DNA of 64,000 bases from Candidatus Thiodiazotropha sp. CDECU1 (GTDB lineage Bacteria; Pseudomonadota; Gammaproteobacteria; Chromatiales; Chromatiaceae). The translations under genes were made by a program, and so were the position numbers. The DNA is taken from NCBI RefSeq assembly GCF_963455295.1, contig NZ_OY734020.1, forward strand, positions 1,674,001 to 1,738,000, in the 5' to 3' direction. Of the stretch, positions 45,676-54,146 are shown piece by piece (position 1 is the stretch's first letter; the number at the start of each line of letters is the position of its first letter). The notes under the pieces are model-generated. The model had not been told where the DNA came from and searched no databases. It worked only from the letters and a program-made list of their open reading frames with translations.

Positions 45676-46203
45676 ATGGCTGTTCTAAAAAAAGGATCAT
45701 TTTCACTTAATCTTGGGATCGTCAAGTTGGGGGCCGATCTAAGTGATGATGATAGGCAATGTGCGTGGGAGCTTTACACGGAGTTGTCTACACGAGTAGC
45801 GGTTACAGGGAAGCCAGGAGATGCGGAATGTGCAGACTTCAGCGGCGAGCTCTATATTGAAAGCCTTAGTTCGCTATATAAGTTCTTTCAAGAGGCGCGG
45901 GCAATCATGCGGGAATTCCCGGTCGGAAAGATAGATGGGGACAACAAAGATCATCTTGGTGTATTGATAAATCGGATGATGGAAGACGTTCTTAGGCCGT
46001 TTTTAGAAAAATGGCAGGTGAACTATCGTCACTGGTGGGAGAACAAAAGCAATCCTAGATTAAATCCGCTTGAGCGTCAGAAGGGATTTCCGGAATTAGA
46101 GCAATTTCTGAATGACTGGAGCGCAGTAAGGTGGCTATTGAGAAATGTTCAACAAGAATTGGTTAATGTCTATCAGTTAGTTAATGTAGGCGGGCATCAC
46201 TAA
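45676..46203 (+). CDS. unrecognised helical partner of the TIR-like protein
   Basis: 175 residues, with four or more predicted helices (ELYIESLSSLYKFFQEARAIM, LINRMMEDVLRPFLEKWQVN, LEQFLNDWSAVRWLLRNVQQ) and a Trp-rich centre. No signal peptide, membrane segment or known domain was recognised. It starts three bases after the TIR-like gene, so the two are translated from one message. It could be an effector, an inhibitor or a sensor for the TIR protein. Its stop codon is inside the attC. Confidence 0.8.
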   Translation: MAVLKKGSFSLNLGIVKLGADLSDDDRQCAWELYTELSTRVAVTGKPGDAECADFSGELYIESLSSLYKFFQEARAIMREFPVGKIDGDNKDHLGVLINRMMEDVLRPFLEKWQVNYRHWWENKSNPRLNPLERQKGFPELEQFLNDWSAVRWLLRNVQQELVNVYQLVNVGGHH

Positions 46204-46275
46204 CAGCTCGCGAAGCGCTCGCTCGCACGCAAACTACGCTGCGCTTCGTTAGCGTTCACAGCTTAAATGTTAGCC
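46198..46275. repeat. attC site after the TIR/helical cassette
   Basis: Runs from CACTAAC to GTTAGCC with inner GCGAAGCG / CGCTTCG and AACGCT-type pairing. It lies about 6 kb past the main array and has no integrase beside it. The matching cassette start (GTTAGTG) was not found, probably replaced by the MITE B region. Confidence 0.8.
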
Positions 46276-46322
46276 AAGAAATAGCACGAAGAAAAGTGGC
46301 ATAGTTGCAGGATTAATCGCTT

Positions 46323-47105
46323 ATGACAGATCCCAGTGAAATCAACGAATTTACTAAAGATGTCTTTATATCTTACAGTACCGTCGATTCAGATGAGGTT
46401 TTAGATTTTGTAAGTATTCTGAAAAACTCTGGAGTTGAGTTTTTCCTTGATAAGATGGATATAGGGTGGGGTGAGAGCATTATTGAGCGTGTTTTTTCAG
46501 GAATTGAATCTGCTCGCTTTGTTGTAGTTTTTATATCTGTGAACTCGCTGAAGAGCCCTTGGGTAAAGAAAGAAATATTGACGGCCTTTCAAAGAGAAAT
46601 AGAGACGGATACCGTGACACTTCTTCCGGTTCTTTCCTGCTCACAAAGTGACTTTTTCTCGGCATTCCCGTTTCTGAAATCAAAGAAATATCTTCATTTT
46701 GACGATAAAGAAGAAATTTTGCAGAATCTCATAGAATTACTAAGAGGTAAAGCGAGTCGCAATTTTACGTTTAATCATCCGAGAGCCTATCACGGACCAG
46801 TTTGGATTCGCTTCTTGGCGGAACCTGCCAATGATGGCGTCAAGCATACCATCAAAATAAGATGGGGGCCGTGGTATCGAGAATATGCTACAGAACTCAG
46901 TAGTAAAGACCCTGTTTTCTGTACTCATTCAAAGGGTAACGACGAAGAGTCAATACCAATCGTAATAGAACTTGACAAATTAGCATACGTTTCAATAGGG
47001 CAAGGTGTTCCAAATAGTGAGAGGCGCGTCGATATTAATCCATTTTGGGTGGATGGTAAGTCGAAACTTAAGAGACTTATCGCAAAAGCGTTGCTTTGGC
47101 CGTGA
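46323..47105 (+). CDS. TIR-domain protein with C-terminal domain
   Basis: 260 residues. An N-terminal TIR_2 domain (KDVFISYSTVDSDEVLDFVSIL, FFLDKMDIGWGESI, FVVVFISVNSLKSPWVKKEIL, with the catalytic Glu in WVKKEI) takes up about residues 12-145. The last 115 residues form an unrecognised beta-rich domain (VWIRFLAEPANDGVKHTIKIRWGPWYREY). TIR_2 proteins hydrolyse NAD in bacterial defence. It is its own cassette: it starts after GTTAGCC and is followed by the mirrored core GGCTAAC at 47,108. Confidence 0.9.
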   Translation: MTDPSEINEFTKDVFISYSTVDSDEVLDFVSILKNSGVEFFLDKMDIGWGESIIERVFSGIESARFVVVFISVNSLKSPWVKKEILTAFQREIETDTVTLLPVLSCSQSDFFSAFPFLKSKKYLHFDDKEEILQNLIELLRGKASRNFTFNHPRAYHGPVWIRFLAEPANDGVKHTIKIRWGPWYREYATELSSKDPVFCTHSKGNDEESIPIVIELDKLAYVSIGQGVPNSERRVDINPFWVDGKSKLKRLIAKALLWP

Positions 47106-47107
47106 TT

Positions 47108-47114
47108 GGCTAAC
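47108..47114. repeat. left core of a broken attC after the TIR_2 cassette
   Basis: GGCTAAC mirrors the GTTAGCC that starts the TIR_2 cassette. The rest of the attC stem cannot be recognised because MITE copy C begins 39 bases later. Confidence 0.6.
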
Positions 47115-47152
47115 AGGGCAAATTGACGGTTGTGTGTGGGGTCTTGTGTGTG

Positions 47153-47403
47153 GGGTCGGACCTTTATAACAGACTGATTTAGGAGGATAACAGCCCAATA
47201 TTTGGCCAAAAAAATAGGCTAAAAACTCATTTTTTAGTTGAAAAGTTATCGTATAAGAAAGTGATGGGCCAACAGTTACTATTTTGCATTATCGGCAGCT
47301 TACATAGGTGTTTTTGTTGCTGTAAAAGCCCTTCTAAGCGAGAAAAACACAACGTCATGAAACGAAACGCGAATGAAATCTATGGGTTGCATAGGTCAGA
47401 CCC
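47153..47403 (+). repeat. MITE-like repeat, copy C
   Basis: 251 bases, full length, from GGGTCGGACCTTTAT to ATAGGTCAGACCC. Together with copy B it brackets the two TIR cassettes as a direct repeat. A short TGTGTGTGGGGTC tandem duplication borders its left end. Confidence 0.85.
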
Positions 47404-47485
47404 GTCAATAGCACGGCTCATTTAAGGCTAGTTTGCGGCTTGTTATTTAGTTGCTTTGCGGCTAATTATCAGCTAATTTAAGGCT

Positions 47486-48523
47486 ATGAGCTGGACGCCT
47501 GATTACACAATTAGCAATAAGCTTCTCTCAACAATCCGTGAAATAGGGGAGGCGTTGGGGGAGCTTAAATCATGCCATTTGAGCGATCAGGATTTGGCCA
47601 AGCTGGAGATTGAGGCCAGGGAGTTATCGTCCTACGCTTCCACCAGTATTGAGGGAAACCCCTTACCGCTCACCGATGTGAAGCGCCTGCTAAAGACCCG
47701 AAAAGAGCATGTGCGTGATACTGAACGTGAGGTGCTTAATTACAATAAAGCGCTGCAATCTCTTTATGCTGATGTGCGCTCGGGTAAGTTCAAGCTGGGT
47801 ATAAAAACCCTTGAGAAAATTCAGGGTCGGGTCGTTCATGGGTTAATTGACAACCCAACACACTGTGGTGCTTTGAGGAAAGCTCCGGTCATTATTCATA
47901 ATCCACGAATAATTGATGAAGTTGTCTTTATCCCACCCGATAGCAAAGATGTTCGGAAACTCACCGGCGACTTGTTCAAATTCATTGAACGTAATATAGG
48001 GAAGATCGATGCCGTTATTTTGGCGGGTATTTTTCATCGCCAATGCGTGATTATTCATCCCTTCATTGATGGCAATGGCAGAACAACAAGGTTGTTAACC
48101 ACTGCTATTTTGGGGAAGGCAGGTCTTGACCTGTTTGAGATATTCAGCTTTGAGAACTATTACAATCGTAACATCACGCGTTACTTCAAGGCCGTGGGTC
48201 TTGAGGGCGATTACTATGATTTGAAAGATGATATAGATTTTTCAGATTGGTTAGAGTATTTCGCCGATGGGATATTGGATGAGCTTCGCCGTGTACGAAA
48301 GGCTTTGCCGGATCAATCAAAACCTAAACCACGGTTAGAGCCTCATCATCGTCAAATTCTCGCTTATATTGAAGAACATGGCACTATTACACAAAGGGAA
48401 TATGGCGGGATATCAACACGCAGCCTAGCATCGAGAAAGCTGGATTTTGTTAAGCTGGTCAAGATGGGTCTTATTGAATCAAAAGGTACCGGACGTGGCA
48501 CTTACTATGTGCGGGTTTCTTAA
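47486..48523 (+). CDS. Fic family protein
   Basis: 345 residues. The Fic core is intact: HPFIDGNGRTTR at about residue 190, with the catalytic His. An N-terminal inhibitory motif of the [S/T]xxxE[G/N] kind is present (STSIEGN at about residue 52), so activity would be autoinhibited. The C-terminal HTH-like part (LEPHHRQILAYIEEHGTITQ) matches the common Fic-HTH (DUF4172-related) type. Such proteins transfer AMP to target proteins. It may be cotransferred with the TIR cassettes but no attC follows it. Confidence 0.93.
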   Translation: MSWTPDYTISNKLLSTIREIGEALGELKSCHLSDQDLAKLEIEARELSSYASTSIEGNPLPLTDVKRLLKTRKEHVRDTEREVLNYNKALQSLYADVRSGKFKLGIKTLEKIQGRVVHGLIDNPTHCGALRKAPVIIHNPRIIDEVVFIPPDSKDVRKLTGDLFKFIERNIGKIDAVILAGIFHRQCVIIHPFIDGNGRTTRLLTTAILGKAGLDLFEIFSFENYYNRNITRYFKAVGLEGDYYDLKDDIDFSDWLEYFADGILDELRRVRKALPDQSKPKPRLEPHHRQILAYIEEHGTITQREYGGISTRSLASRKLDFVKLVKMGLIESKGTGRGTYYVRVS

Positions 48524-48554
48524 AACGTCTGCTATTGGTGGCTAGGATCAGCCA

Positions 48555-49859
48555 TCAAGTCTGAATTTCCATGACTTCTATTCGTCCACCTTTTAGCTGC
48601 TTGGCCACTTCGGGATCATCGGTTTCCGAGCTGGCGATAAAGAGATATTCGCCGGCACTACCGCCGATCATGCAGGCGTAGGGCGCGCCCATGGATTTGA
48701 TCCTGCGCACGACCTCTCCACCCTCGCGTACTTGTAGCAGCAGCGATTGATTGGGTGCGGCAACCCAGAGCAGACCCTCCCTGTCCAGACAGATGCCATC
48801 GGGATAGGCATCACCCAAGTCGGCCCAGATGCGTCGCTTGGAGAGGCTGCCATCCGCTGCCACATCGAAGGCGCTGATACGCGAGGCAAAAGTCTCGGCG
48901 ACGAGTAGCGTGGAAGCGTCCGCGGTGAGGGCGCAGCCGTTGGGGAAGATCAGCTCCTTGGCCACAACCGAAGCGTCGTTCTCACCACGCACCAGGATCA
49001 GCTCGGCGGGGCTCTGGTCGGCGCCGCCGTGTAGATCGTAGCCGAAGTTGCCCACATAGCAGCGGCCCTTGTCATCGGTCAGCATGTCGTTGCAGTGGAA
49101 AGAAGCGAGATCCGAGAGGTCGGCATAAAGCCGGACTCCGCCCTCTTCGAGTACCAGCAGTTGCCGTTTGGTCATGGATACAACCAGCAGGCGGCCGTCC
49201 GGCAGCCAGCCAAGCCCACCCGGCAGGTCATCCAGGGTGGCGATGGTTTCGGATTCCCCTTCCGGTGAGACCCGCACGATGCGTTGGGCGTGCTGATCGG
49301 TGAACCAGAGCCAGCCGTCCCGCCAGCGGGGCGCCTCGGGAAACATCAGGCCGTCCAGCAGCAGCCGGGTGGTAGGCAGGGAGAGTTGCTCGATGATGCT
49401 ATCGACGATCTTGTCCGGGGGTTGGTGAATGTCGATCACCAGGGTATCAGCAGGCCTCTCCAGGTCATCGAACTGACTGCGCAACATCTCCGGTTTCATA
49501 AAGTGGCCGATGCGCTGTTTCAACCGCTCCAGGATCAGCTCGTAGGAACCGCAGAGATAGACCAGTCGAACCTGTTCGGGGTCCACCCGCAGTTGCTCCC
49601 GGTAGCGCGCTTTCAAGGCCGAGCTGGCGAGCACCGCGTCGTCCCCCGATTCGATGGTTTGGGTTATCACCCTCTCCAGCTCATCAAGCCAGGGCTGGCG
49701 ATCCTTGTCTTCGAGGGGGACACCGGCCGACATCTTTTCCCGATTCTCGGCAGGGTGGTAGTCGTCACCTTCAATGAAACGCCAACCCAGGCGTTGCGCC
49801 AGGTCGTTTCCGATGGTTGTCTTGCCGGAGCCTGAGACTCCCATGAGGATAATGATCAC
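48555..49859 (-). CDS. gluconokinase fused to SMP-30 gluconolactonase domain
   Basis: 434 residues. The N-terminal 165 residues are a GntK-type gluconokinase (Walker A GVSGSGKTT at about 7, FIEGDDYHPAENREKM, and CGSYELILERL with RIGHFMKPEMLRSQFDDLE). The rest is an SMP-30/gluconolactonase beta-propeller (FPEAPRWRDGWLWFTDQHAQRI, GGLGWLPDGRLLVVSM, NDMLTDDKGRCYVGNFGYD, PDGICLDREGLLWVA), with the metal-site Glu, Asn and Asp. One chain could turn gluconolactone into 6-phosphogluconate. Neither part shows any sign of decay. Confidence 0.95.
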   Translation of the reverse strand: MIIILMGVSGSGKTTIGNDLAQRLGWRFIEGDDYHPAENREKMSAGVPLEDKDRQPWLDELERVITQTIESGDDAVLASSALKARYREQLRVDPEQVRLVYLCGSYELILERLKQRIGHFMKPEMLRSQFDDLERPADTLVIDIHQPPDKIVDSIIEQLSLPTTRLLLDGLMFPEAPRWRDGWLWFTDQHAQRIVRVSPEGESETIATLDDLPGGLGWLPDGRLLVVSMTKRQLLVLEEGGVRLYADLSDLASFHCNDMLTDDKGRCYVGNFGYDLHGGADQSPAELILVRGENDASVVAKELIFPNGCALTADASTLLVAETFASRISAFDVAADGSLSKRRIWADLGDAYPDGICLDREGLLWVAAPNQSLLLQVREGGEVVRRIKSMGAPYACMIGGSAGEYLFIASSETDDPEVAKQLKGGRIEVMEIQT

Positions 49860-50060
49860 GCTTGTCTGTCGTCCTCAATGATTGGTAGTAGGCGCCTGAC
49901 GGTTGTCTTTCGGAGAAGCGGCAGGGATGCCGGTTAGCCCTTTCAGTATACCCCCAAGGGCACTTCCTTATAACTCAGTGTACTCAGGTAATTTTATAGG
50001 GAAGAGGATTATGTAGGATATGAAAATAGAGAATAAGTGTTCCTTCATATATGTGTTACT

Positions 50061-50217
50061 CGTCATTCCGGCGAATGCCGGAATCCAGGTGCTATGCCTG
50101 CAATAGCATCTACCATGGAACAAAATTGAAACCAAATTTAGATTGGGAAATGTGTGGTTGTCACCGTATCCAACTTGTGAGTGTATTCACTGGATTCCGG
50201 CATACGCCGGAATGACG
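50061..50217. repeat. paired inverted repeat with TTCCGGC palindromes
   Basis: A 28-base arm starting CGTCATTCCGGCGAATG at 50,061-50,088 is mirrored by CTGGATTCCGGCATACG at 50,190-50,217. This ATTCCGGC-GCCGGAAT type of palindrome is widespread as a dispersed repeat in many bacteria. The 101 bases between the arms carry no ORF. Confidence 0.85.
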
Positions 50218-50426
50218 TGGGTAAAATAATAGCTAACCTAATTTTAAGGGAGTGGGAGTTAACGGGAAGGTAGTGAAAACAAATGGTTATCTATTCTTCG
50301 TAAAATCACTCAATAGACCCATAAGATTTTCTATGATCTTGTTTTCATCGAGCCTGCTGTTTAGGGTAACGCACAACGGCTGCAGTCGAGAATCGCTAAG
50401 CAGTTCACCGACAGGAGGCTTCTTGA

Positions 50427-51593
50427 ATGGAGTACGGACCCCGCGAGATCATCAATCCCTTTCGTCCCATACCCTTGGACGTACCCGAGGGGATGAAACC
50501 GAATGAGTTTTTCAACAGTACGGAAAACCTCAACGACCTGGTGCACAACAACGGTCTGCTGATGAATCCGGAGCATCTGCTCCTCTATCGCAAGGCCCTG
50601 GGTCACAGCAACGAGTTCGATACCTCCATTATCTACAACACCTCCCAGGTGATCCTCGATCCCCTGGGACGACCGGTACGGCGGACCCAGGTGCCGGAAA
50701 ACGTTCGTCATGTGTGGAATCGCATGAACCAGATCATCATCGACTATATGGTGGAACGCTATCCCGATCCCGCTACCCACCTGATCCTGGCGGGTGAGGC
50801 CAGCCTGGATGCCACCTGGCCATTGACCTCCCCGGGGGTGCCGAGTATCCGTATGCTGCATAACCACTTCATGGTCTTCCCCATGCAGCAGTTGAGAGAG
50901 GCCGAGCTGGCCGATCTGGATAATCCCAACCTCACCGATGGGGGACAGCACAGCCTGTTCCAGTCCTACATGCGGGATGTCTATCGGGAGTTCTTCGATC
51001 GCGCCCTGGAACTCAAGGTGTTGAAGCCGATCAGCTCTGACGAGTCGAATATCAAGTTGACCGGTTATCCCCAAGGGCTGCCCTGTTGGGAGATTCGGGG
51101 AGGTGTGCAGGCATTGCAGAATATCCGTTTCTGGCATGAGTACGATGCGATCCTGGAGGGCTTTATCGATTTTTATCGCACCTTCTTCAGCCAGGTATCA
51201 ACCCGCAACGCCCCCATACCAAAGGATGTCTACTACCCACAACAGGTGGAGAACGTGCTGTTGTTCAATAACGATTTCCTCGCCACCGCGAAGCGGGTCA
51301 GGGACCAGTGTATCGTGGATGCCAAGTATGCCAACTCCATTCGTTGGCAACCGGCCTTCAAACAACTCATCTATCGCAACGAGGCCGGCAAACTGATCGT
51401 TACCATCAGTCAGAACTCCATCGGCAACGCCATCACCGAGCTGTTGGGGGTGGTGGTCAAGCGGGTGCCTGATGCGGATGCCTATAGCGCGGCCGAACCG
51501 GCACTGCTGGAGAAGTTGCTCGAAGTCAGGGGGCGCCTCATCGAGGCCGATCTGGGGGATGGTATTGCAACCGATTACTGGTCGGCTGCATAA
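50427..51593 (+). CDS. conserved-looking protein of unknown function
   Basis: 388 residues, soluble, with a clear AGGAGG ribosome site eight bases before the ATG. Stretches that look constrained include PSIRMLHNHFMVFPM (about residue 148), KLTGYPQGLPCWEIRGG and KLIVTISQNSIGNAITELLGVVVKR. The two histidines of LHNHF could bind a metal or nucleotide, which recalls HIT-like enzymes, but I cannot assign a family. It stands alone on its strand. Codon use matches the housekeeping genes. Confidence 0.85.
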   Translation: MEYGPREIINPFRPIPLDVPEGMKPNEFFNSTENLNDLVHNNGLLMNPEHLLLYRKALGHSNEFDTSIIYNTSQVILDPLGRPVRRTQVPENVRHVWNRMNQIIIDYMVERYPDPATHLILAGEASLDATWPLTSPGVPSIRMLHNHFMVFPMQQLREAELADLDNPNLTDGGQHSLFQSYMRDVYREFFDRALELKVLKPISSDESNIKLTGYPQGLPCWEIRGGVQALQNIRFWHEYDAILEGFIDFYRTFFSQVSTRNAPIPKDVYYPQQVENVLLFNNDFLATAKRVRDQCIVDAKYANSIRWQPAFKQLIYRNEAGKLIVTISQNSIGNAITELLGVVVKRVPDADAYSAAEPALLEKLLEVRGRLIEADLGDGIATDYWSAA

Positions 51594-51602
51594 ACCAGCA
51601 AA

Positions 51603-52145
51603 TCAGGGTTTGGCTGTTTGATCTTCGTTGTGTGGAGTGACAGCCTCTTCAATGGCCTCGGGAGATGCGGTAATCGCGCCACTGGTCAGCATGGGTGCCG
51701 CATCCAGATCCTCCGCATTCATCATCTCTGCAATTCTTTGCAGGGAAGAGAGTAGCTGGTTCTGTTCCCAGTCTTTGAGTTCGCTCAGGCGGCTTTGAAA
51801 TTTTTCTTGTAACAGTGGCACCGACTGTTTGACCAGTATCTCACCCTGTTCCGTAGCGCGTAGCAGAACTTTCCGCTTGTCTACTGAATCGCGCTTCCGT
51901 TCAAGCAGTTTCCTCGCTTCCAGTCGTTTGACCACATCCGTCACCGTGGCCTGGCTCAGGCTTACCCGTTTTGCCAATTCGCTACCGGTGAGAGAGCCGT
52001 TACGGACAATCTCCGTCAACAACAGTGCCTGTGGGCCCGTCAGACCATGGCTTTGCACCAGGTTTCTCGAATGCTGATCGATGGCCCTGATCACCCTTCT
52101 CAAAGCGATCAGGATGTTCTCTGTCATCTCATTGTCGTAAACCAT
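51603..52145 (-). CDS. MarR-family regulator
   Basis: 180 residues from the ATG at 52,145. The winged HTH is typical: GLTGPQALLLTEIVRNGSLT, GSELAKRVSLSQATVTDVVKRLEARKLLERKRDSVDKRKVLLRAT. It has a C-terminal tail of about 45 residues that is longer than usual. MarR proteins like EctR regulate osmolyte genes, and here it lies beside a BCCT transporter, so the two may be linked. No operator was confirmed. Confidence 0.9.
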   Translation of the reverse strand: MVYDNEMTENILIALRRVIRAIDQHSRNLVQSHGLTGPQALLLTEIVRNGSLTGSELAKRVSLSQATVTDVVKRLEARKLLERKRDSVDKRKVLLRATEQGEILVKQSVPLLQEKFQSRLSELKDWEQNQLLSSLQRIAEMMNAEDLDAAPMLTSGAITASPEAIEEAVTPHNEDQTAKP

Positions 52146-52400
52146 AAACAGACCTATCAAAGTCTAAGATTATGTCGCAAAAGTGTCGATCCAGGTGTTG
52201 CATACCGAAGTGATTGTCAGTTAACTCAATGGTCAACAATAACATATTCGACAGATTAGTGAGCCTGTATGGTGGTGTTCCACCATTAGGCTATTACGCA
52301 ATATTAATCTGAAAAGTCACACAGGTTATCTGGGTGCTGCTATAGAAGGCCATTGCCTGTGAGCGAGTGTTTCTCTTTGATATCCATTCGGCGGTAATGT

Positions 52401-53969
52401 TTATTGAGCATTTTTACGCTCATACGAAAGGCCTTTGTAGAGGCTTACGCACATCAACAGCAGGACAACCGTGAAGGGAAGTCCGACACTGATGGCGCCC
52501 GCCTGGAGCGCCTTGAGCGCCTCCGCGCCGCCGCCATAAAGCAGCGTCCCCGCGATCACCCCTTCCAGGGTCGCCCAGAAAATTCTTTGCGGTACCGGGG
52601 CATCCACCTTCCCACCCGCGGTAATGCTGTCGATCACCAATGAGCCGGAGTCCGAAGAGGTTACGAAGAAGATCAGCACCAGGGCAATGCCCAGAAATGA
52701 GGTGATGGAAGAGAGCGGCAGGTTCTCCAGCATATGGAACATGGCCAGGGAGACATCGGAGATCCCCGACCCCAGCTGTCCCACGTTGTTCATCGCCTGG
52801 TCCAGGCCGGTGCCGCCGAATGTCGTCATCCAGATCATGGTGACAGCAGTCGGTACCAGGAGTACCGCAATGATGAACTGTCTTACCGTTCGCCCCTTTG
52901 AGATACGGGCGATGAACATGCCGACAAACGGGGACCAGGATATCCACCAGGCCCAGTAGAACACGGTCCAGCCGTGGAACCAGGTGTCATCTTCCCGTCC
53001 GAACGAGTTGCTCAAGGGGAGGAGGTTTTCCATATAGGCACCGGCGGTACGGCCCAGACTGGAAAAAAAGCCGAGCCCCTGTCCAAGTATCAACACGAAC
53101 AGCAGCAGAAAAGCGGCGAAAGCCATGTTGATGTTACTGAGTAGCTTGACCCCACCTTCAATACCTCGAATCACGGAGAAAACCGCCACACTGGTGACGC
53201 CGATAATGATGGCGATCTGGGTATTGATCTCATTGGGTATGCCGAACAGGTGTTGCAGCCCGCCGGCCGCCTGCTGAGCACCCAAACCCAGGGACGTGGC
53301 GAGGCCGAAGATGGTGGCGAGTACGGCCAGTAGATCGATGATGTGGCCTACCCAGCCCCAGCACGCCTCGCCGAAGATCGGATAGAAGGCGGACCTGATG
53401 GTCAGGGGCATGCCTTTATTGAAGGCAAAGAAGGCGAGGGACAAGGCGACGACGGCATAGATTGCCCAGGGATGCAGGCCCCAGTGAAACATGGTGGCGC
53501 CTATGGCTGCCCGGGCGCCCTCCGCGGTGTGGGGTTCTGCATTCAGGGGGGTGCCGTACCAATCGGTGTAGTAGGCGACCGGTTCCGCCACACTCCAGAA
53601 CATCAGGCCTATGCCCATCCCAGCGGCGAACAGCATGGCAAACCAGGAGAGGGTGGAAAACTCCGGTTTGGCATCTACACCGCCAATGCGGATCTTGCCC
53701 ACGGGAAGGAAGACCAGTGCGATGCAGAAAATGACGAACAGGTTGGCGCTCCAGATGAAGAGCCAGTCGAAGTTCTCTATCGACCAGCCCTTGGCGCCGT
53801 CGAGGAGTGTCTTTGCATCTGACGGGAAGAGCAGGGTGGTGATCACAAACAGAAGAATCAGCGTGGCGCTGATGAAAAAGACCGGATTGTGCAGGTCCAT
53901 ACCGAACATCTTGAGATTGTCCTGGCCGATCTCGTATTCGGTAGCGTAATCGATCGTATCGTTTGACAT
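52401..53969 (-). CDS. BCCT-family betaine/choline transporter
   Basis: 522 residues with 12 or so membrane helices. The family motif WAWWISWSPFVGMFIARISKGRTVRQFI is present, along with the glycine-rich GMGIGLMFWSVAEPV helix near residue 117 and the periplasmic-gate FHWGLHPWAIYAVVALSLAFFAF. It imports glycine betaine or related quaternary amines with Na+ or H+. This fits a saline habitat. Confidence 0.95.
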   Translation of the reverse strand: MSNDTIDYATEYEIGQDNLKMFGMDLHNPVFFISATLILLFVITTLLFPSDAKTLLDGAKGWSIENFDWLFIWSANLFVIFCIALVFLPVGKIRIGGVDAKPEFSTLSWFAMLFAAGMGIGLMFWSVAEPVAYYTDWYGTPLNAEPHTAEGARAAIGATMFHWGLHPWAIYAVVALSLAFFAFNKGMPLTIRSAFYPIFGEACWGWVGHIIDLLAVLATIFGLATSLGLGAQQAAGGLQHLFGIPNEINTQIAIIIGVTSVAVFSVIRGIEGGVKLLSNINMAFAAFLLLFVLILGQGLGFFSSLGRTAGAYMENLLPLSNSFGREDDTWFHGWTVFYWAWWISWSPFVGMFIARISKGRTVRQFIIAVLLVPTAVTMIWMTTFGGTGLDQAMNNVGQLGSGISDVSLAMFHMLENLPLSSITSFLGIALVLIFFVTSSDSGSLVIDSITAGGKVDAPVPQRIFWATLEGVIAGTLLYGGGAEALKALQAGAISVGLPFTVVLLLMCVSLYKGLSYERKNAQ

Positions 53970-54146
53970 AGGCGATTCAAATTGTTTAGTGTACTAAACA
54001 GAATGCACGATCCGACCGATAAATTCAAATCTGCCGATTACCCACAAAACTATTGGTAAATTCAAAGTGTCGATCCTATGAGCCCCCATATCAGTCGAGG
54101 CTAATTTAGTTCGATCACTAAGCTATATTTTAGGAAGGAGATAATG

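Noticed and set aside
45151-47105. Complete Thoeris system
   Set aside because: No ThsA (SIR2/SLOG or other known effector) is encoded near the TIR proteins.
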